12,798 bases of DNA from an uncultured Clostridia bacterium (GTDB lineage Bacteria > Bacillota > Clostridia > Oscillospirales > CAG-382), in NCBI GenBank assembly GCA_947627335.1, contig CANQVQ010000046.1, forward strand, positions 1 to 12,798, given 5' to 3'. The position numbers and the translations under genes are program-made. Under the pieces are notes generated by a model, which saw nothing but the letters and a program-made list of their open reading frames with translations, was not told the origin of the DNA and did not search any database. Positions 7,351 through 12,798 of the stretch are shown here, piece by piece. Each line of letters opens with the position of its first letter. The first letter of the stretch is position 1.

Positions 7351-10300
7351 TCATTCCTCCTCCGGTTCCGTATCCGCCTTGCACCGTCGGCAGGCGGAAC
7401 GCAGTCCGCAATAGGTACAGGCGCTGTGCGAGCTGTCCGGCGAAATCGGGCGGACGTCCATTTGCCCGTCGAAAATGCTTTCCGCCGTGTCGATCAGCTG
7501 CGACGCGAGCAGTTCCCCAAGCTCGTCGAACCCGTCCGCCGAAAGGGTCGAAGCGGTGTGCTTGATTTTCCCGTCCGCGCCCGGCGTCACCGGGATATAC
7601 CGCCCGCTTTCGCTCTCGTCCATCGCACGCACGATCTCCGCGTCCTCGAGAAGAAGCCCGGACTGCCTGATCTCCTTCTCCGCCTTTTTGCGGATCTCGC
7701 CGTCGCTCTCGTTCCCCGTCGTCCTGACGATCGGGAGGACCGCCGGCTGGTACAGCACGCCCGCCGGCTTCGCCTGTCCGCGCCCGTCCGACGTCACGCG
7801 GCAGTACGCGAACAGGTACAGCAGCATTTGCTCGTCGAGCCCGTATTCCCGCACGAAGTCGAGCTTGAGCGACTTTTTATAGGTCTTGTAATCCACCACG
7901 CGCACATACCGTTCGCCGTCCCGCTCGTACTCGTCCACGCGGTCGATCACGCCGCAGAGCGAGACGGTTTTCCCGTCCCCGCACGGCAATTCCGGCGCAG
8001 GAAGCCCGCCGGGACCGAGCCCGAGGCGGACCTCAAATCCCACCGGGCGGAACCGACTGCCCGCGAGTTCCCCGGACAGGTTCCCGAGCAGCAAACGCAG
8101 GGTCCTGCGCAGGTTGCGGCAGGTGAGCCGGAAGCGTGCGTTCGCGCCGTTCACGGCGTCGATCGCGTCAAGCTGTTCGCGGAACAGCTCGTCCGTTTCC
8201 CGGTCCAGTTCCTCCTCGGACGCGGGCGGTTCAAAGCGCCCGTTCGCCATGTGGCGGTCGAGGAAGCGTTCGAGGATCCGGTGGACAAACGTCCCCGCCG
8301 TCATCGTATTGAACCCGTTCTTCCGCAGTTCCTTGAGTTTCAGAAGGTTCACCCCGAAGTAGGAAAACGGGCAGTAGCGGTACCGTTCGAGCGCGCTCGG
8401 CGAAAGGCGCAGGGTGCGCTCCCCGAACGAAATGCGGGCGACCGGGTCGGCGATCGCGGGACGTGCGACGGGCGGTTCGACCCCCTTTTCGGCGAGCAAG
8501 CCGCGCAGGGCGTCCCGCTCCTTTCCGTCGGGCAGCGTAAAGAACACCGCCGACGCGTTTTCCGCCGAAAACAGCGCTTGCTCCCCGACGCCGGTGTACA
8601 GAAGCGTGCGCAGACGCGGGAAGAGCGCACGAATGCGCAGGATCGCGGGGGACGGGCGAAGCGTTTCCCCCTTCAGCGACGACGCCGGGTAGGTCAGCAC
8701 CAACCGCTCGGACGGGGCGGCGACCGCCGAATAGAAGTAGAACCGCTCCGCACGCAGGCGGGAAAGCCGGGGTTCGACCACCGAAAGCCCCGCCGTCTCC
8801 AGTTCCGCCGCTTCCGCGTCGCCGAACAGCGGGTCGTCGCCCGGGGACGCCGGGAACACCCCGTCCCCGCAGCCCATCACGATGACCGCCCGCGCACGGT
8901 CGGGACGCAGCAGGGACGCCTCCCCGACCGTCACCGAATCCTGCGACGGCGGGATCGACCCGAGGCTGTACTGCCGCACGGTCAGCGTAAACAGCGAAAG
9001 CATCCGCCGGACCGTCATCGGCTTCTCCCCGCAGATCTCGTCGAGCCGCTCGAAAATGCCGGTCAGCAGCGACCAGAGCTGGCTTTCCTTCTCCGCACGC
9101 TCCCATTCGCCGCTCCGCAGGCGTGCGTTGACCTTTTCCACATACAGCGACGGTGCGCCGACCCGTTCGAGGTGCGCGTAGACCGCCCGCAGGATGTCGC
9201 GCCCGCAAAGCGGCTTTCTCCGAAGCGCCTCGACCAGTTCCCGCCAGGCGGGCGCCAGCGCGTCCCGCGCATCGTTGACCGCCGCGAGCAGGGCGGTCTG
9301 CTCCTCGGTCAATTCCCCTTCGCAGAACCCGTCCGGGTTGCGTTCCCAGCGTTCCTCGCCGTACCACGCCTTCCCGCGCAGGCCCCAGCTTTCCGCGTAC
9401 CGCAGCAGCAGGTCGCCGCTCTCCGCGTCGATGGTTCCGCCCGCGTAGCCGCTCTTGAGGTACCGCCGCACCGCGTACGGCGAAAAATCCGTCGCCGCCA
9501 GTTCCATCGCCGCACCGACAAAGGTGAACAGCGGATAGGACAGCAGTTCCTCCTTTTCCGTGAAGAAAAACGGGATATGATTCTGCCGCAGCGTCGCGTC
9601 GAGCACCCCGGCGTACGCGTCCGTCCCCCGCGCAAGCACGGTGATCTCCCGATAGCGGTACCCTTCCCGCGCAAGGCGCAGGATCTCGGACGCGACCGCC
9701 TCCGCTTCGCCGAACAGGTTCTCCGCCTGCACCATTCGGATCGCCTCCGGCTCCCCGTCGAATACCGGCGAATCCTCCGACCAGAGCTTCCGCTCCAAAA
9801 ACCGCAGTTCTTCCCGTTCGCTCCGCCGATACGGACCGACCGGGATCTCCCGATAAGTCCCCGCGAGGCGCATCAGCCGCTTCGCGCAGGCCTCGTTCCC
9901 CTCGAAAATTTCCCGCCCGTCGTACACGGCGGTGCAGTAGACCGCCTGCGCCTGCCGTATGATCTGCTCTAAGACTGCGTACTCCTGCCCGGTGAAGGTG
10001 TAGTACCCGTCCACGAACACCAGTTTCCCGGCGAAAAACGGTTTTTCCGGCAGTTGTTCCGCCAAAACGCTCAACGCGTCGCGGGGGTCGCGACGGTTTT
10101 CGTCAAAATACGCGTCGTATGCCGCGTAAAGCAGCGCGATGTCCGACACTTTCGCGCACAGGCGCGGACTTTCCAGCCTTCCGCCGTCCAGCGCCCGCCG
10201 CAGGTCCTCCGGGCGGATCCGCTCCGAACGCAGCCGACCGAACAGCCCGAACAGACCGTCGATGAATTCCCCGTCCTCCGCGCAGGCGGCATACTCCCGC

Positions 10301-10608
10301 AGTTCGCCCTTATGCTCGAACGCCAAAACGGACAAAAGGGCGCAAAGAGCGCCCTTGTCCGGGTAGGTCACGGCGAGGTCCCCGTAGGCGCGAGCGACGC
10401 GCTCGGGCAGCCGTTCAAAATTCAAAATCTCCACCGACAGGTTGCACCCGTCCCCCAAACGGGACAGGATCTCCCGTTCCGCCTGCACGGACTGCTGTTC
10501 CGGAGCGATCCACACGCAGGGAATCCCCGCCTGGTACGCCTGCTCCAGCTCGTCGTACAGCCGTTCGGTTTTTCCGCTCCCCGCGGGACCGGTCACCAGG
10601 TAAAGCAT
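7351..10608 (-). CDS. addB: ATP-dependent helicase/nuclease subunit B (AddB)
   Basis: Second subunit of AddAB. In characterised relatives it has a degenerate helicase fold that recognises Chi and a nuclease domain that cuts the other strand. From the chosen start it has 1085 residues, a little shorter than Bacillus AddB (about 1166). Seen are Walker A GPAGSGKT (7-14), the nuclease block with GTFVHRILERF (772-782), GVIDRVD (886-892), VVDYKTYKKS (904-913) and DEQMLLYLFAY (925-935). All four cysteines expected for the iron-sulfur cluster are present: C746 in RYCPFSYF, and C1064, C1067, C1073 in a CxxCxxxxxC array near the C-terminus. The frame extends three codons upstream to a GTG (10617), but ATG at 10608 has GGAG at the right spacing and gives the family-typical MLYLVTGPAGSGKT start. 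Its first 16 bases overlap the end of spoIIR. Confidence 0.96.
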   Translation of the reverse strand: MLYLVTGPAGSGKTERLYDELEQAYQAGIPCVWIAPEQQSVQAEREILSRLGDGCNLSVEILNFERLPERVARAYGDLAVTYPDKGALCALLSVLAFEHKGELREYAACAEDGEFIDGLFGLFGRLRSERIRPEDLRRALDGGRLESPRLCAKVSDIALLYAAYDAYFDENRRDPRDALSVLAEQLPEKPFFAGKLVFVDGYYTFTGQEYAVLEQIIRQAQAVYCTAVYDGREIFEGNEACAKRLMRLAGTYREIPVGPYRRSEREELRFLERKLWSEDSPVFDGEPEAIRMVQAENLFGEAEAVASEILRLAREGYRYREITVLARGTDAYAGVLDATLRQNHIPFFFTEKEELLSYPLFTFVGAAMELAATDFSPYAVRRYLKSGYAGGTIDAESGDLLLRYAESWGLRGKAWYGEERWERNPDGFCEGELTEEQTALLAAVNDARDALAPAWRELVEALRRKPLCGRDILRAVYAHLERVGAPSLYVEKVNARLRSGEWERAEKESQLWSLLTGIFERLDEICGEKPMTVRRMLSLFTLTVRQYSLGSIPPSQDSVTVGEASLLRPDRARAVIVMGCGDGVFPASPGDDPLFGDAEAAELETAGLSVVEPRLSRLRAERFYFYSAVAAPSERLVLTYPASSLKGETLRPSPAILRIRALFPRLRTLLYTGVGEQALFSAENASAVFFTLPDGKERDALRGLLAEKGVEPPVARPAIADPVARISFGERTLRLSPSALERYRYCPFSYFGVNLLKLKELRKNGFNTMTAGTFVHRILERFLDRHMANGRFEPPASEEELDRETDELFREQLDAIDAVNGANARFRLTCRNLRRTLRLLLGNLSGELAGSRFRPVGFEVRLGLGPGGLPAPELPCGDGKTVSLCGVIDRVDEYERDGERYVRVVDYKTYKKSLKLDFVREYGLDEQMLLYLFAYCRVTSDGRGQAKPAGVLYQPAVLPIVRTTGNESDGEIRKKAEKEIRQSGLLLEDAEIVRAMDESESGRYIPVTPGADGKIKHTASTLSADGFDELGELLASQLIDTAESIFDGQMDVRPISPDSSHSACTYCGLRSACRRCKADTEPEEE

Positions 10609-11204
10609 GAAAACCACTCCAATAGCTTCAAACGGAATCGATAGGTTTTGCGGGTAAACACCTTGCCGGAGGACGTGTCAAGACCGACGGAATCCAGACT
10701 GTCCTCGGCGCTTGCGGCGGACATACACAGCGGCGGGAACAGGCAGCACCACCAGTTCTGCCCCTCGCCCTCCCCGAGCAGGATCCGCAGGGAACGGTAC
10801 TCTCCGGCGGGGAACACCGCCCCGTCGTATTCCCGCGTGGGGTATCGCTCGTCGCCGAACACCGCCTTCGCCCGGTAGAAAGCTCCCTGTTCCGCGAGCA
10901 CGCGGTTGGCGATCTCCTCCATGCGTCCGGCGGCTTCGTCCAGCTGCGCGAGCGCTTCCTCGGTGGTTTCCGTCTCCGAAAACAGGTCCCCGCATTCCGC
11001 AAGGATCGCGTCCCGCACCAGCAGTTTGACCGTCTGGTCCTCTTCGTCGTCCGAACGGGCGAGAATGTGCAGGCGGATGACCGTGTCGTAGATGTCCGCT
11101 TCCTTCGCCGGGATTGCCAGATCCACCGCGAACAGCAGCAGCACCGACGCGCAGACCGCGCAGACCGCCCGTTCCCAAAGTTTCCATGTACGTTGTTCTT
11201 CCAT
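10593..11204 (-). CDS. spoIIR: Stage II sporulation protein R (SpoIIR)
   Basis: SpoIIR is made in the forespore and exported to the intermembrane space, where it activates the protease SpoIIGA to process pro-sigmaE in the mother cell. The 203-residue protein has an N-terminal hydrophobic segment (about 13-30, serving as signal or membrane anchor). It then shows the family blocks IRLHILARSD (43-52), EEDQTVKLLVRDAIL (54-68), YPTREYDGAVFPAGEYRSLR (121-140) and GEGEGQNWWCCLFPPLC (144-160). The C-terminus RFRLKLLEWF is also typical of the family. AAGGAG (11213-11218) lies 8 nt from the ATG. It follows ispE by 54 nt and overlaps addB by 16 bp. In Bacillus spoIIR is under forespore sigmaF; I could not find a convincing sigmaF promoter in the gap, so it may be read from upstream or from a divergent promoter form. 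Its presence marks a spore former or a recent descendant of one. Confidence 0.95.
   Translation of the reverse strand: MEEQRTWKLWERAVCAVCASVLLLFAVDLAIPAKEADIYDTVIRLHILARSDDEEDQTVKLLVRDAILAECGDLFSETETTEEALAQLDEAAGRMEEIANRVLAEQGAFYRAKAVFGDERYPTREYDGAVFPAGEYRSLRILLGEGEGQNWWCCLFPPLCMSAASAEDSLDSVGLDTSSGKVFTRKTYRFRLKLLEWFSCFTW
10617..10620 (-). promoter_or_regulatory. Ribosome-binding site that fixes the addB start
   Basis: GGAG on the minus strand lies 8 nt before the ATG at 10608 and inside the last codons of spoIIR. The GTG at 10617, which would extend addB by three residues, overlaps this site and has no site of its own, so the ATG is preferred. The placement implies that ribosomes finishing spoIIR could reinitiate on addB. 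Confidence 0.75.
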
Positions 11205-11258
11205 ATCCGTTTCTCCTTTTTTCGTTGCAAAAGGAGTATGGACAGGAGACGCCCGCTC

Positions 11259-12101
11259 TCAATCGAAAGCGGAAAAATTTTCCGGCGGATATGCCGTGAT
11301 TTCCGCACGGGGGGCCGTCCGGCAAGCCTCGGCGAAGACGCGGTGGGTCGCCCGAAGCGTCTGCGCGGCGGCTTTTGCCGCCCGATCCGTCGGGAAAAAC
11401 GCGAACAACGCGCTCCCGCTGCCGGTCATGCGTGCGCCCTCGCCCCCGACGGACCGCAGCGCTTCTCGCACGGCGCGGATCTCCGGGAGCAGCGCTTCCG
11501 CGACCGGTTCAAATTGATTGAGCGCACCGCTTTCCGCAGGGGTTTCGTCCAAACGGCGGTACATCTCCGCCGTCGAAAGGCTGCCGCTTCCCTTCGCGAC
11601 GACCAGATACAGCGTTTCGCCGTCGGGCAGGGGGGTCAGTTCCTCGCCGACGCCGGTGCAAAGGCATTTCCCGCCGTGCAGGCAGAACGGCACGTCCGCG
11701 CCAAGTCCCGCCGCGAGTGGATAGAGCGCTTCCTCCGACAGCGGTTCGCCGTACAGACGGTTCAACAGCCGAAGCGCCGCCGCCGCGTCCGCGCTTCCGC
11801 CGCCCAGCCCCGCGCCGGTCGGGATCCGCTTTTCCAGCCGGACGGAGACCCCCGGCGCAAGCCCGGTTTCCCCGAAAAACGCCTTCGCCGCCCGAACGCA
11901 GAGGTTGTTTTCCCCCGCAAGCGACGGGACCGAGCAGGAAAAGGTCAGCCCGTCCGCCCGCGACGCTTCGACGGTATCGCACAAGGAAACCGTCTGCATG
12001 ACCGTCCGCAGGGTGTGCATCCCGTCCGCACGCACGCCGGTCACGGAAAGGGACAGGTTGATCTTCGCGTACGCGGACGCACGCAGCACCCGCGCACTCA
12101 C
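11259..12101 (-). CDS. ispE: 4-diphosphocytidyl-2-C-methyl-D-erythritol kinase (IspE)
   Basis: IspE phosphorylates 4-diphosphocytidyl-2-C-methyl-D-erythritol at the 2-hydroxyl using ATP, the fourth step of the MEP route to isoprenoid precursors, in the cytoplasm. The 280 residues match the normal length. Motifs are SAYAKINLSL (9-18, with catalytic Lys13), the GHMP glycine-rich loop PTGAGLGGGSADAAAAL (94-110), GLGADVPFCL (132-141, with catalytic Asp136) and the third GHMP motif MTGSGSA (225-231). The start is a GTG at 12099-12101 that overlaps the TGA stop of the upstream aminotransferase (GTGA). No strong Shine-Dalgarno precedes it, so translation probably depends on coupling to the aminotransferase; a second GTG four codons inside is an alternative start. 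This is the second GHMP kinase in the window, but it is not closely similar to the galactokinase homologue. Confidence 0.96.
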   Translation of the reverse strand: MSARVLRASAYAKINLSLSVTGVRADGMHTLRTVMQTVSLCDTVEASRADGLTFSCSVPSLAGENNLCVRAAKAFFGETGLAPGVSVRLEKRIPTGAGLGGGSADAAAALRLLNRLYGEPLSEEALYPLAAGLGADVPFCLHGGKCLCTGVGEELTPLPDGETLYLVVAKGSGSLSTAEMYRRLDETPAESGALNQFEPVAEALLPEIRAVREALRSVGGEGARMTGSGSALFAFFPTDRAAKAAAQTLRATHRVFAEACRTAPRAEITAYPPENFSAFD

Positions 12102-12798
12102 AGCGTTTGCAGGAACTCGCCGATCCGGGCGACCGCCTGCTCGATATGCCGGACGGAATAGGCGTAGGACAGGCGGGCAAAGCCCTCTCCGCTCGACCCG
12201 AACGCATCGCCCGGGACGATCGCGACGTGCTTTTCATGCAGCAATTTCTCGCAGAATTCCTCGCTCGAAAGCCCGAATCCGCCGATGTACGGGAACACAT
12301 AGAACGCCCCCTCCGGCAGGAAGCAGGACAGTCCGATGCCCCGCAGCCGTTCGACGATCAGATTCCGACGGGCGCGGTACTCCGCTTTCATCCGCTCGAT
12401 GTCGGCGTCGCCGTTCCGCAGCGCTTCGATCGCCGCGTACTGGCTGGTCGTCGGGGCACACATGATGCCATACTGGTGGATCTTCGCCATCTGCTTCGTG
12501 ACCCACGCCGGGGCGAGCGTGTAGCCCAGCCGCCAGCCGGTCATGGCGTACGCCTTGGAGAAGCCGCCGACGACCACCGTGCGCTCCCGCATCCCCGGCA
12601 GGGAGGCGATGGACGTATGGCGGAAGTCGTAGGTCAGTTCGGCGTAGATCTCGTCGGAAATGACGAGGAGATCGTACTTCTCGATGACGGGCACGATCGC
12701 CTCGAGCTGTGCACGCGTCATCACGCCGCCCGTCGGGTTGTTGGGATAGGCGAGGATGAGGAGCTTCGTCCGCGGCGTCATTGCCGCCCCGATCGCCT
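12098..12798 (-). CDS. Pyridoxal-phosphate-dependent class I/II aminotransferase (C-terminal part, cut by window edge)
   Basis: Fold-type I aminotransferase transferring an amino group between an amino acid and a 2-oxoacid. About 232 codons are visible of an expected 380-400, and the frame is still open at the window edge. The ATG at 12781 is internal, since the five codons before it (AIGAA) continue the family pattern. Visible are AYPNNPTGG (the Asn-containing cofactor pocket), SDEIYAELTY (the Asp that binds the pyridine nitrogen and the following Tyr), GGFSKAYAMTGWRLGY (the Schiff-base Lys and the phosphate-binding Arg), and FARLSYAYS near the C-terminus with the Arg expected to bind the substrate carboxylate. 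It resembles the aspartate or PatA-like aromatic aminotransferases of Firmicutes, but the substrate cannot be read from this part. Its stop codon overlaps the ispE start by 4 bp, so it is the first visible gene of the minus-strand cluster. Confidence 0.93.
   Translation of the reverse strand, partial: AIGAAMTPRTKLLILAYPNNPTGGVMTRAQLEAIVPVIEKYDLLVISDEIYAELTYDFRHTSIASLPGMRERTVVVGGFSKAYAMTGWRLGYTLAPAWVTKQMAKIHQYGIMCAPTTSQYAAIEALRNGDADIERMKAEYRARRNLIVERLRGIGLSCFLPEGAFYVFPYIGGFGLSSEEFCEKLLHEKHVAIVPGDAFGSSGEGFARLSYAYSVRHIEQAVARIGEFLQTL

Noticed and set aside
7204..9972. 922-codon open frame on the plus strand
   Set aside because: It is codon-aligned antisense to addB, its translation is rich in Arg and Pro with no recognisable domain, and it is explained by the near absence of TTA, CTA and TCA codons in addB.
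11205..11262. Possible sigmaF-type promoter before spoIIR
   Set aside because: The best match (GATTG, 16 bp, GTCCATACT on the minus strand) departs from the consensus at several key positions, so I could not support it.

Overview
The window is high-GC DNA carrying the usual core gene content of a Gram-positive, spore-forming lineage in the class Clostridia. The pointers are spoIIR (a sporulation-only gene), AddAB instead of RecBCD, a clostridial-type RpoB N-terminus, and a YycJ/WalJ-type metallo-hydrolase. I see no rRNA, tRNA, CRISPR array, insertion sequence, phage gene or other sign of a mobile region. Coding density is very high. TTA, CTA and TCA codons are scarce, which leaves long open antisense frames that should not be mistaken for genes.

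Layout. Positions 1-1449 (minus strand) are the first 483 codons of rpoB, cut by the window edge shortly before the rifampicin-resistance region. A 368-bp divergent intergenic region (1450-1817) holds a near-consensus promoter for rpoB, a rpoB leader of about 170 nt with alternative hairpins, and a promoter for the plus-strand pair. That pair is a galactokinase-family GHMP kinase (1818-3035) and a YycJ/WalJ-like metallo-beta-lactamase-fold hydrolase (3069-3845). It ends at a rho-independent terminator (3861-3897). The rest of the window is one compact minus-strand gene cluster, read from right to left: class I/II aminotransferase (3' part only), ispE, spoIIR, addB, addA. Junctions are a 4-bp overlap, a 54-nt gap, a 16-bp overlap and a 4-nt gap. 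The cluster ends against the same terminator that closes the plus-strand pair.

How the genes relate. RpoB is the RNA polymerase beta subunit. IspE is the fourth step of the MEP isoprenoid pathway. SpoIIR is the forespore-to-mother-cell signal that triggers pro-sigmaE processing. AddB and AddA form the double-strand-break-processing helicase-nuclease. The overlaps suggest translational coupling of aminotransferase to ispE and of spoIIR to addB to addA, so a sporulation signalling gene and the main recombination nuclease may share transcripts.

I found no convincing undescribed system. The points most worth a second look are: rpoB led by its own strong promoter instead of following rplJ-rplL, its leader with mutually exclusive hairpins, the altered sugar-binding motif of the galactokinase homologue, and the spoIIR/addB overlap.
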